NCBI GenBank assembly: GCA_034522155.1
Contig: JAXHLP010000002.1
Coordinates: 186,001-250,000 of the forward strand
Direction of reading: 5' to 3'
DNA from: Salinilacustrithrix sp034522155
GTDB lineage: Bacteria; Actinomycetota; Acidimicrobiia; Acidimicrobiales; Salinilacustritrichaceae
DNA: 64,000 nucleotides
Part shown: in pieces, positions 57,159 to 64,000 of the stretch
How positions within the stretch are numbered: the stretch's first letter is position 1
Layout: the number at the start of each line of letters is the position of its first letter
The notes under the pieces: generated by a model
The model's input: the letters and a program-made list of their open reading frames with translations, nothing else
The model's database searches: none
Told to the model about the DNA's origin: nothing
Made by a program: the position numbers and the translations under genes

Positions 57159-58325
57159 ATGACGACTTTCGCAGACCTCGGCCTCGACCAGGACATCGTC
57201 GACGCCCTCGCCTCGCAGGGGATCGAGAAGCCGTTCCCCATCCAGGAGCTGACCATCCCCGACGCCCTCGCCGGACGCGATGTGTGCGGCAAGGCCAAGA
57301 CCGGCTCGGGCAAGACGCTCGCGTTCGGCGTGCCGATGGTGATGGCCCTGCCCGATCCGAGCGAGATCCGACACGGGCCGGCCGGGCTCGCCCTGTGCCC
57401 CACCCGGGAGCTCGCGGTCCAGGTCGCCGAGGTGCTCGAGCCGCTGGCCAAGCTCAAGGGCCACACCATCACCGCGGTCTACGGCGGCGAGAAGATCGAG
57501 AAGCAGATCACGTCGATCGGCAACGGCACCGGCATCATCGTGGCCACACCCGGTCGGCTCATCGACCTGCTCCAGCGTGGCGACGTCCACCTCGACGAGG
57601 TCAAGATGGTCGCGGTCGACGAAGCCGACCGCATGGCCGACATGGGCTTCCTGCCCCAGGTCGAGTGGGTGCTGCGCCACGTACCCGGCGGCCACCAGAC
57701 GCTGTTGTTCTCGGCCACGCTCGACGGCTCCGTCGGCGCTTTGGTCGACCGGTACCAGACCAACCCGGTCACCAAGGAGGTCCTGTCCGACACCGTCACC
57801 GTCGAGCAGATGCACCACCGCTTCCTGCGCGTCCACGAGATGGACAAGGCCAAGGTCGCGGCGGCGATCGTCGACCACGGGAACCGGACCTTGATCTTCT
57901 CGAACACCAAGCGCGCCGCCGACCGCTTGTCGAGCGAGTTGAAGAAGCTCGACGTGCGGGCCGAGGCCATCCACGGCGACCTCCCCCAGCGGGCGCGCGC
58001 CAAGGCCCTGAAGCGGTTCTCCGAGGGACAGATCCAGGCGCTCGTCGCCTCCGACGTGGCGGCCCGTGGTCTCGACATCGACGACATCGACACCGTCGTC
58101 CACTGGGACCCGGCCCCCGATCACAAGACCTACCTCCACCGGTCGGGCCGCACGGCACGCGCCGGCACCGACGGTGTGGCGGTCACCCTGCTCATCTGGA
58201 ACGAGGAGATGCCCGTCAAGCTCCTCCAGCGCCGCCTCGGCCTCGAGGACCTTCCGATCGTGGAGGTCTTCTCCAACGACGAGCGTCTGAAGGACCTCGC
58301 TGGCTGGGATCCCGTCTCGGCCTGA
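57159..58325 (+). CDS. DEAD-box RNA helicase
   Basis: The 388-residue helicase core has all motifs: Q motif FPIQELTIPDALAG, I AKTGSGKTLAFG, Ia CPTRELAVQ, Ib VATPGRLIDLL, II VDEADRMADMGF, III LLFSATLDG, IV TLIFSNTKRAADRL, V SDVAARGLDIDDIDTVVHWD and VI YLHRSGRTARAG. There is no long basic C-terminal tail, so it is a minimal RhlE-type enzyme for RNA remodelling. The ATG at 57159 begins MTTFADLGLDQDIVDAL. It is monocistronic. Confidence 0.95.
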   Translation: MTTFADLGLDQDIVDALASQGIEKPFPIQELTIPDALAGRDVCGKAKTGSGKTLAFGVPMVMALPDPSEIRHGPAGLALCPTRELAVQVAEVLEPLAKLKGHTITAVYGGEKIEKQITSIGNGTGIIVATPGRLIDLLQRGDVHLDEVKMVAVDEADRMADMGFLPQVEWVLRHVPGGHQTLLFSATLDGSVGALVDRYQTNPVTKEVLSDTVTVEQMHHRFLRVHEMDKAKVAAAIVDHGNRTLIFSNTKRAADRLSSELKKLDVRAEAIHGDLPQRARAKALKRFSEGQIQALVASDVAARGLDIDDIDTVVHWDPAPDHKTYLHRSGRTARAGTDGVAVTLLIWNEEMPVKLLQRRLGLEDLPIVEVFSNDERLKDLAGWDPVSA

Positions 58326-58445
58326 CCCCAGCGTTGCTCCGGGAGCATCGGGACCCAGCGGGTGCTCACGAGCCGTCCCATGGTGAGACGACGAACGCGG
58401 GGCACGGGCCATCCGAAAGATCTCCGCCGGGCGGCGGGATCCCTC

Positions 58446-58491
58446 CCCGGGCCGGACACGTCTGTGAGCATGGAGGCGTGTCCGGTCCGGG
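58446..58491 (+). promoter_or_regulatory. long inverted repeat burying the methyltransferase start codon
   Basis: 58446-58460 (CCCGGGCCGGACACG) and 58477-58491 pair over 15 bp with a single G-U. The 16-base loop holds the ribosome site GGAGG (58472-58476) and the right arm contains the GTG start (58478). If transcribed, the stem would hide the start codon and restrict translation. Confidence 0.55.
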
Positions 58492-60046
58492 AGCGGTCGT
58501 CGCCGCCGCGTTCGCCGCGCGCTGCGCCGAGCGTCGCCTCGACGCCCACCCGGCGCTCGCGGTCCTGGGCCACGACGACGGTCGTCCCGCTCACGACCCC
58601 GATCCGGCGCGCTCGTTGGGCGCCGTCCACGAACAGCTCGTCGTCGGCGAGGCGCGGGTGTCCCGTGGGGCCTGGTACACGCCGGACTGGCTGGCGGCCG
58701 ATCTGGTGGCACGCGCGTTCCCCGAGCCGGGCGCGGTGGCTGACCCGGCCTGCGGTGGAGGCGCGTTCCTGCTCGCGGCGGCCCGGCGGCTGCGCGCCTT
58801 CGGTGTCGCGCCGGAGCGCATCGTCGCGGAGCTGCTGGTCGGCGTCGACATCGATCCGCTCGCCGTGGCCGTGTGCGAGGCCGAGCTGTGGTTGTGGTCG
58901 GCCGACGAGGGCCGGGAGACGCTTCCCGGCCGTGTGACGGTCGGCGATGCGCTCGCGGGCGACAAGCTCCCGCGGGTCGACGCGGTCGTGGGCAACCCCC
59001 CGTTCCTCGGTCAGCTCAAGACCGGGACCGCCGTGGACGCCGAGCGCCGCCGACGGTTGGCAGCGCGTTGGGGCGACGCGGTGCAGGCCTACACCGACAG
59101 CGCCGGGCTGTTCCTCCTGGCCGCCGTCGACGCGGTCCGTCCCGGCGGACGCGTCGTCATGGTCCAGCCCCAGTCCGTGCTCGCCGCCCGTGACACGGCA
59201 CGCGTGCGGGCGCGGGTGGCTGATCTCGCCGAGCTCGAGGACTGCTGGGTGGACGACGGCACGGCCTTCGAGGCCTCGGTGCACGTGTGCGCACCGGTCC
59301 TGCGCCGGCGGGACGACCATGTCCCCAACCCCGGGGCCGAGCTGTCCTGGGTGGAACCCATCCTGCGGGCCAACGGGGTGCCCGCCACGACCGCCACTGG
59401 CACGGCGACCGTCGCGGACCGCGGGACCGTGCTGGCCGGGTTCCGTGACGAGTACTACGGCTTGGTCGACCACGTGCACGAGGGTGGCGACGGTCCCCGC
59501 CTGGTGACGTCGGGCTCGATCGACCCCTTCCGGGTGCGGACGGGCTCGGTGCGCTTCGCCAAGCAGCGGTGGACGTGCCCGACGGTCGACACGGCGTCGC
59601 TGACCGGACGGGCGTGCCGGTGGACAGCGGACCAGCACGGCCCGAAGCTGCTGGTCGCCAGCCAGACCAAGGTCGTCGAGGCCGCGGTGGATCCCGACGG
59701 CCGCTACCTCGCTGGGGTGCCCGTCATCGTCGTCCGACCGCACGACCACGCCGAGTTGTGGCACCTGGCCGCGGCGCTTCACGCGCCGTGCGTCTCGACG
59801 TGGATGCTGCGTCGGACCATCGGGACCGGGCTCAGCGCCGGCGCGTGCCGGCCGACGGCCGCGCTCATCGCGCAGGTCCCGCTCCCGGACCACCGGGATG
59901 TCTGGGACGAGGCCGCCGGCCTGGCCGAGCGGATGGCCGCCGGCGAGTCCGTGGCCGAGGCCTTTGCCGTCTCGTCCGACGCGGCCTACGGCGTCGACGA
60001 CGCGGAGCTGCGGTCCTGGTGGCTCGACCGCGTCCCGGTACCGTGA
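58478..60046 (+). CDS. N-6 DNA adenine methyltransferase, apparently solitary
   Basis: The 522-residue protein has the type I/IIG gamma-class methylase core: RGAWYTPDWLAADLVARA, motif I VADPACGGGAFLLAAARR, an acidic motif II in GVDIDPLAVAVCEAELW and catalytic motif IV AVVGNPPFLGQLKTG (NPPF). The C-terminal half (about residues 290-500) resembles the target-recognition region of such enzymes (SIDPFRVRTGSVRFAKQRW). No nuclease motif or restriction gene is nearby, so it is either an orphan epigenetic methylase or part of a split defence system. Its start codon lies in a strong hairpin. Confidence 0.83.
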   Translation: MSGPGAVVAAAFAARCAERRLDAHPALAVLGHDDGRPAHDPDPARSLGAVHEQLVVGEARVSRGAWYTPDWLAADLVARAFPEPGAVADPACGGGAFLLAAARRLRAFGVAPERIVAELLVGVDIDPLAVAVCEAELWLWSADEGRETLPGRVTVGDALAGDKLPRVDAVVGNPPFLGQLKTGTAVDAERRRRLAARWGDAVQAYTDSAGLFLLAAVDAVRPGGRVVMVQPQSVLAARDTARVRARVADLAELEDCWVDDGTAFEASVHVCAPVLRRRDDHVPNPGAELSWVEPILRANGVPATTATGTATVADRGTVLAGFRDEYYGLVDHVHEGGDGPRLVTSGSIDPFRVRTGSVRFAKQRWTCPTVDTASLTGRACRWTADQHGPKLLVASQTKVVEAAVDPDGRYLAGVPVIVVRPHDHAELWHLAAALHAPCVSTWMLRRTIGTGLSAGACRPTAALIAQVPLPDHRDVWDEAAGLAERMAAGESVAEAFAVSSDAAYGVDDAELRSWWLDRVPVP

Positions 60047-60053
60047 CCCGCCC

Positions 60054-60908
60054 ATGAACGACCTCCGCACGAGCCTGGCCGGCGGTGCGTCCGTGCTGAT
60101 GCCCGGCGCCTGGGACGCGCTGTCGGCCCGACTCGCCGCCGACGCCGGGTTCTCCACCGTCTTCCTGTCCGGGTACTGCGTGTCGGGCACCCAGCTGGGA
60201 TTGCCGGACTACGGGTTCCTCACCCAGACCGAGATGGCCGACCAGGCCCGCAAGGTCATCGCCGCCAACCCCGGACTCGGGGTCGTGGTCGACGGCGACA
60301 CCGGCTACGGCAACGCCCTGAACGTCATCCGCACCATCGAGCTGTGGGAGCAGGCCGGGGCAGCCGGGTTGTTCATCGAAGATCAGGTCTGGCCCAAGCG
60401 GTGCGGGCACCTCGGCGGCAAGCAGGTGGTACCCGCCGGCGAGTGGCTCGCCAAGATCCGGGCCGCCGTCGACCATCGCCGCGAGCTGTTCGTGTGCGCC
60501 CGCACCGACGCCCGGGCCGCGGTCGGCCTCGACGAGGCCATCGAGCGCGCCAAGAGGGCCGTCGACACCGGTGCCGATGCCGTGTTCGTCGAGGCGCCCG
60601 AGACCACCGAGGAGATGGAGCGCATCGCCGCCGACGTGCCGGCGCCGGTCCTGGTGGCCAACATGGTCGAGGCCGGCAAGACGCCGTTGCTCACTCCCGA
60701 CGAGCTCACCGAGCTCGGCTTCCGGCTCGTGGTCTCGCCGCTGAGCGCGCTGTTCTCCATGGTGGCCGCGGTGCGGACCTCGCTCGAGCTGCTGGCCTCG
60801 GCCGGCTCGCTCCGCGACGACCTCGACCGGTTGGTGTCCTTCGACGAGTTCACCGAGATCGTCGGCCTGCCGGCCGTCACCGCCACCGAGGAGCGCTACC
60901 GCACCTGA
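60054..60908 (+). CDS. isocitrate lyase / PEP mutase family protein
   Basis: The 284-residue TIM-barrel protein has VLMPGAWDALSARLAADAGF, the metal site LGVVVDGDTGYGNALNVIRT and the family signature IEDQVWPKRCGHLGGKQVVP (the K-R-C-G-H loop of methylisocitrate lyase and related C-C lyases). It ends with AVFVEAPETTEEMERIA and the substrate-specificity part. A 2-methylisocitrate lyase or oxaloacetate-decarboxylase-like function is possible. The ATG at 60054 follows the methylase stop by 7 bp, so they may be co-transcribed without a functional link. Confidence 0.9.
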   Translation: MNDLRTSLAGGASVLMPGAWDALSARLAADAGFSTVFLSGYCVSGTQLGLPDYGFLTQTEMADQARKVIAANPGLGVVVDGDTGYGNALNVIRTIELWEQAGAAGLFIEDQVWPKRCGHLGGKQVVPAGEWLAKIRAAVDHRRELFVCARTDARAAVGLDEAIERAKRAVDTGADAVFVEAPETTEEMERIAADVPAPVLVANMVEAGKTPLLTPDELTELGFRLVVSPLSALFSMVAAVRTSLELLASAGSLRDDLDRLVSFDEFTEIVGLPAVTATEERYRT

Positions 60909-60928
60909 TCCTGGGTCGGCGGACGAAG

Positions 60929-60977
60929 GATCGGCGCGTTCGCGCGTTCATGGTGGTGCAACGCGCCGATCGGCGCG
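60929..60977. repeat. intergenic palindromic repeat, copy 4
   Basis: 49 bp: GATCGGCGCG, TTCGCGCG, a 15-bp core with TGGTGGTG, then CGCGCCGATC and GGCGCG. Outside the core it is identical to copy 1 at 45338. It lies between convergent genes (stops at 60908 and 61005). Confidence 0.78.
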
Positions 60978-61004
60978 TCGCTCCACGGGGTCGGGTGGGG
61001 CGTG

Positions 61005-61814
61005 TCAGGTCTGGGTGAAGTAGAGCTGGAACTCGATGGTGCCCTCGTCGTCGACCGACACGACGATCGGCGCCGACGGCGCCTCGACCCCGTAGTCACC
61101 GAAGACCACCGGCGCCGATCCGACCACGACCAGGACACCGTCGACGAGCCGGGCGTCGAGCTCGAGCTCGATGTCGTTCGTGATGCCCTTGATGGTCATC
61201 TCGCCCGTGGCGGTGACGCTGATCGTCTCGCCCTCGGCCGGGAGCTCGCCGAGCTCGATCGGTTCGGTGAGGGTGAACGCGGCGGTCGGGAACTCGTCGG
61301 TCGCCAGAGCCTCGTGCACGCGGTCGTCGCGGCGAGCCTCGTTCGTCTCGATCTGGGTCATGTCGACCGTGATGTCGACCGCGGTCACCGTGGTGCTCTC
61401 GATGGTGAGCGACCCCGCCACGCCCGGGGTCCGCCCGACCGCCGTGGAAGCACCGACGTTGGCCAGCTCCTCGTCGACGCGGAACCCGGCCTGGAGCCCG
61501 TCGAACTGCTCGCCGGCCTCGGCATCGATCTCCCAGGTCCCCTCGACCTCGTTGTCCGGGTCGGCGCTGTCGGTGTCGTCGCCCGCGGTGTCGCTCGTGT
61601 CGTCCGCGCCGGCGGTGTCACCCGAGGCGTCGTCCTCGCCCTCGGCGTCCTCGGCGGCCGATTCGATGTCGAACTCGGCGGGGGAGTCGTCCCGGATGAA
61701 GAAGTACCAACCGCCGCCGGCTATGAGCGCGACGGCGACGACCGCGACGGTGATCAGCGGCCACCGTCGGGATGCCTTCGAGTCGGTCGTGGGAGCTGGC
61801 GTGGGGTCGGACAT
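61005..61814 (-). CDS. membrane-anchored YceI family protein
   Basis: The 269-residue protein has an N-terminal transmembrane helix (WPLITVAVVAVALIAGGGWY, about residues 18-38), an acidic Asp/Thr/Ala-rich linker, and a C-terminal YceI lipocalin-like domain. Domain landmarks are GTWEIDAEAGEQ, VDITVDMTQIETNEARRDDR, FPTAAFTLTEPIELGEL and GEMTIKGITNDIELELDARL. YceI proteins bind isoprenoid or fatty-acid ligands outside the cytoplasm. The ATG at 61814 is just after the stop of the histidine kinase gene; a GTG at 61823 overlapping that stop is an alternative. It is the third gene of the two-component operon. Confidence 0.9.
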   Translation of the reverse strand: MSDPTPAPTTDSKASRRWPLITVAVVAVALIAGGGWYFFIRDDSPAEFDIESAAEDAEGEDDASGDTAGADDTSDTAGDDTDSADPDNEVEGTWEIDAEAGEQFDGLQAGFRVDEELANVGASTAVGRTPGVAGSLTIESTTVTAVDITVDMTQIETNEARRDDRVHEALATDEFPTAAFTLTEPIELGELPAEGETISVTATGEMTIKGITNDIELELDARLVDGVLVVVGSAPVVFGDYGVEAPSAPIVVSVDDEGTIEFQLYFTQT

Positions 61815-61819
61815 CGAAG

Positions 61820-63223
61820 TCACTTCGTCGGTTGCCGTTCGGTCACAGGAGAGGTGGCGAGCGGGAAGCGCACAGAGAAGCGGGCGCCGCCTGAGGCCGC
61901 CCGGTCGAGCGTCACGGCGCCGCCGTGGGTCTCGACGATCGACTTCACGATCGACAGGCCCAGACCGGAACCGTCGGCCGGGTTCTCGTCGGCACGGGTG
62001 GCACGCCAGAAGCGATCGAACGCCCGGGGCCGGTCGGCGTCGTCGAAGCCGGGGCCGTCGTCGGCGATGACGATCTCGACCTCGTCTCCGTCGACGCGGG
62101 CCTGCACGTCGACGGTGGTGCCGGGTGGTGTGTGCGCACCGGCGTTGCCGAGCAGGTTGTCGAAGACCTGGCGGAGCTGGTCGGCGTCACCCATCACGAC
62201 CAACGGCTCCCGGCCCTCGACGGCGAGGTCCCAGGTGCGGTCGTGGTCAGTGACCCGCATGGCATCGACGGCCTCGCCCACCACCCGACCCGCGTCCACC
62301 CGCCGGTAGGTGGGCGAGCGCTGCTGGTCCAGGCGAGCGAGCAGCATCAGGTCGTCGACCAGGCGGCCCATCCGCGTGGCCTCCGCCTCGATGCGCTCCA
62401 TGCCGAGCGCCACCTCCTCGGGATCGCTCGCGCCCTGGCGGTAGAGCTCCGCGTAGCCGCGCAGCGAGGTCAGCGGGGTGCGCAGATCGTGGGAGGCGTC
62501 GGCCACGAAGCGCCGCATGCGCTTCTCCGACGCGGATTTCTCGTCCACGGCCGACTGGATGCGATCGAGCATCGTGTTGAGCGCCGTGCCCAGCCGGCCC
62601 ACCTCGGAGGCCTCGTCGCCCGCTTCGGTCCGCTGGTCGAGGTCGCCGTCGGCGATCCGACCTGCCGTGGTGATCATCCCGTCGATGGGGGAGAACGCCC
62701 GGCGGACCAGCAGCCACGACAGCAGCCCGACCACGCCGATCGCCCCCAGGCCCACCGCGAGCTGGATGCGGCGGGCTTCTCGCAGGGTCGCGTCGACGTC
62801 CTCGAGCGTCACTGCGACCACCGTGGTCACGCCTCCGGGCCCGCGCAGGCTCACGGCCCGGTAGCGGGGGCCGTCGCTGGTCGAGCCCACGGTCTCGATC
62901 CCTTCGTCCGGATCGAGGTCGGCGGCGTCAGGGAGGGGATCCGGGTCCTGGTCGGTACCCGATGCCACGGACGCCAGCACGGCACCCTCCGGTCCGTACC
63001 GGACCACGGCGACGCGGCTGCGCCGGTCGATGCGGGCCTGACCTCTCGGGCCCCGCTCGAGCAGCTGGTCGCGCAGATCGAGGTCCACGGCGCCGCTGGC
63101 GAACTGCTCGTCCACGTTGGCGACGAGGCGGTCCTCCAGGCGCTCCACCACCAGGAACGATCCGAGCGCGATCGCCACGGCCATGGTGGCTGCGACACCC
63201 AGGACGAGACGCCGACGGATCAT
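61820..63223 (-). CDS. sensor histidine kinase (MprB/TrcS-like)
   Basis: The 467-residue protein has two membrane helices (RLVLGVAATMAVAIALGSFL at the N-terminus and LAVGLGAIGVVGLLSWLLV near residue 165) around an extracytoplasmic sensor of about 130 residues. A HAMP domain (PIDGMITTAGRIADGDLDQR) follows. The kinase core has FVADASHDLRTPLTSLRGYA, VFDNLLGNAGAHTPPGT, IADDGPGFDD and GSGLGLSIVKSIVETHGG. It lies 22 bp downstream of its response regulator and before the YceI gene, which suggests an envelope or lipid signal. Confidence 0.94.
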   Translation of the reverse strand: MIRRRLVLGVAATMAVAIALGSFLVVERLEDRLVANVDEQFASGAVDLDLRDQLLERGPRGQARIDRRSRVAVVRYGPEGAVLASVASGTDQDPDPLPDAADLDPDEGIETVGSTSDGPRYRAVSLRGPGGVTTVVAVTLEDVDATLREARRIQLAVGLGAIGVVGLLSWLLVRRAFSPIDGMITTAGRIADGDLDQRTEAGDEASEVGRLGTALNTMLDRIQSAVDEKSASEKRMRRFVADASHDLRTPLTSLRGYAELYRQGASDPEEVALGMERIEAEATRMGRLVDDLMLLARLDQQRSPTYRRVDAGRVVGEAVDAMRVTDHDRTWDLAVEGREPLVVMGDADQLRQVFDNLLGNAGAHTPPGTTVDVQARVDGDEVEIVIADDGPGFDDADRPRAFDRFWRATRADENPADGSGLGLSIVKSIVETHGGAVTLDRAASGGARFSVRFPLATSPVTERQPTK

Positions 63224-63245
63224 GCCCGGGCCCGGCCGTCGCGGC

Positions 63246-63932
63246 TCATGGTTCGCTGCGCAGCACGTACCCGAAGCCGCGCACGGTGTGGATCAGCTTC
63301 GGGTCCCGGTCGTCGACCTTCTTGCGGAGGTACGAGATGTAGTTCTCGACCACGCTGGCGTTGCCGTCGAAGTCGTACTCCCACACGTGGTCGAGGATCT
63401 GGGACTTCGACACCACCTGCTCCCGGTTCAGGAGCAGGAAGCGCAGCAGCTTGAACTCGGTCGGGGACAGGTTGATCGGCTCGTCGCCGCGGCTGACCCG
63501 CATGCTGCCCTCGTCGAGGGACAGGTCCCGGTACTGCAGCGACGTGGTCGGCTCGGCGGCCTGCTGGGTCCGGCGAAGCACGGCCCGCACCCGGGCCACG
63601 AGCTCGTCGATGCTGAACGGCTTGGTGATGTAGTCGTCACCGCCCTTGGTGAAGCCCTGGAGCATGTCCTCCTTGGCATCGCGGGCGGTGAGGAATACGA
63701 CCGGGGTCTGGTTGCCGTCGTCGCGCAGCTCCCGGCAGATCTCGAACCCATCGCGGCCGGGGAGCCCGACGTCGAGGACCAACAGGTCGGGCGCGTCGCG
63801 CTGCACGAGACGGATGGCGTCGTCGCCCGACGACGCGGTGAGCGGTTCGAGACCGGCGATCCGCAGGGCGCTCGACACCAGGTCCCGGATGTAGACCTCG
63901 TCGTCGACCACGAGCACACGTGCGTCTCCCAT
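63246..63932 (-). CDS. OmpR family response regulator (MprA/TrcR-like)
   Basis: The 228-residue regulator has VLVVDDEVYIRDLVSSALRI, the phospho-acceptor D in DLLVLDVGLPGRDGFEI, T in VVFLTARDAKEDM and K in GDDYITKPFSIDELVARVRA. The winged helix contains LSPTEFKLLRFLLLNREQVV, SKSQILDHVWEYDFDGNASV and ENYISYLRKKVDD, HTVRGFGYVLR. I took the ATG at 63932 (MGDARVLVV); an in-frame start lies 12 bases upstream. It is the first gene of the regulator-kinase-YceI operon. Only 68 bp of upstream sequence remain in the window. Confidence 0.95.
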   Translation of the reverse strand: MGDARVLVVDDEVYIRDLVSSALRIAGLEPLTASSGDDAIRLVQRDAPDLLVLDVGLPGRDGFEICRELRDDGNQTPVVFLTARDAKEDMLQGFTKGGDDYITKPFSIDELVARVRAVLRRTQQAAEPTTSLQYRDLSLDEGSMRVSRGDEPINLSPTEFKLLRFLLLNREQVVSKSQILDHVWEYDFDGNASVVENYISYLRKKVDDRDPKLIHTVRGFGYVLRSEP

Positions 63933-64000
63933 GGGACCAGTCAACCGTTCGAACCTGGGAGTTCGCTCACAACGGGCGCGGAGGTCGCCCGTGCCCGGCC

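Noticed and set aside
57284..60046. 920-codon forward ORF starting inside the helicase gene
   Set aside because: Only the part from 58478 is protein-like (DNA methylase); the first 398 codons are an out-of-frame shadow of the helicase.

Overview
The window is high-GC DNA (roughly 70 percent) with actinobacterial gene families: an IniA/IniC-type dynamin pair, an LpqN-like protein, STAND and LuxR ATPase regulators, RDD-domain membrane proteins, P450s and many leaderless start codons. I read it as an actinobacterial chromosome, most likely of the Acidimicrobiia; that placement is inference. There is no phage, insertion sequence or CRISPR array that I can support.

1-13 kb is an accessory or poorly preserved stretch. 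It starts with the 5' end of a sigma-70 gene (leftward) and a tRNA-Val. A run of broken reading frames follows (methyltransferase tail, two TetR regulators, an ABM-like protein, a cupin, an SRPBCC protein, a GNAT, two RDD proteins). Among them sit intact genes: a sulfotransferase and two toxin-antitoxin pairs (HigBA and MntA-HepT). A large secreted beta-helix/thrombospondin-3/Calx-beta protein is also frame-broken. Single-base indels are concentrated here, so part of the damage may be assembly error.

13-32 kb is the most interesting region. One leftward operon of about ten tightly packed or overlapping genes runs from 28940 to 13097. In order of transcription it encodes a membrane-anchored Hsp70-like ATPase, a LuxR-type ATPase regulator, a small acidic protein, a second Hsp70-like ATPase with a duplicated C-terminal module, a coiled-coil protein with PEN repeats, an LpqN-like protein, two glycine-rich proteins with 11-residue repeats, an IniA-like and an IniC-like dynamin GTPase. 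A 1073-residue STAND ATPase is transcribed divergently across an inverted repeat. I propose a stress-responsive membrane-remodelling machine related to mycobacterial iniBAC but much expanded.

32-44 kb is catabolic: a SnoaL-like protein, a P450 behind a perfect palindromic operator, a TetR regulator, a second (broken) P450, a hotdog thioesterase, an amidohydrolase and an SDR. Next come a PmoA-family protein, a 2-hydroxyacid dehydrogenase, an Old Yellow Enzyme homologue, a DapA-family aldolase and a LacI regulator with its operator.

44-64 kb is mostly intact housekeeping and metabolic DNA: MsrA, a PIG-L deacetylase, AIM24, a degenerate MBL-fold protein, a glycosyltransferase/methyltransferase pair, two two-component systems, an acyl-CoA dehydrogenase, an ABC ATPase fragment, an epoxide hydrolase, a serine hydrolase, a phytanoyl-CoA dioxygenase, an alkyltransferase-like protein, a DEAD-box helicase, a DNA adenine methyltransferase, a PEP mutase/isocitrate lyase homologue and a YceI protein. 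Four copies of a short palindromic repeat lie in its intergenic gaps.
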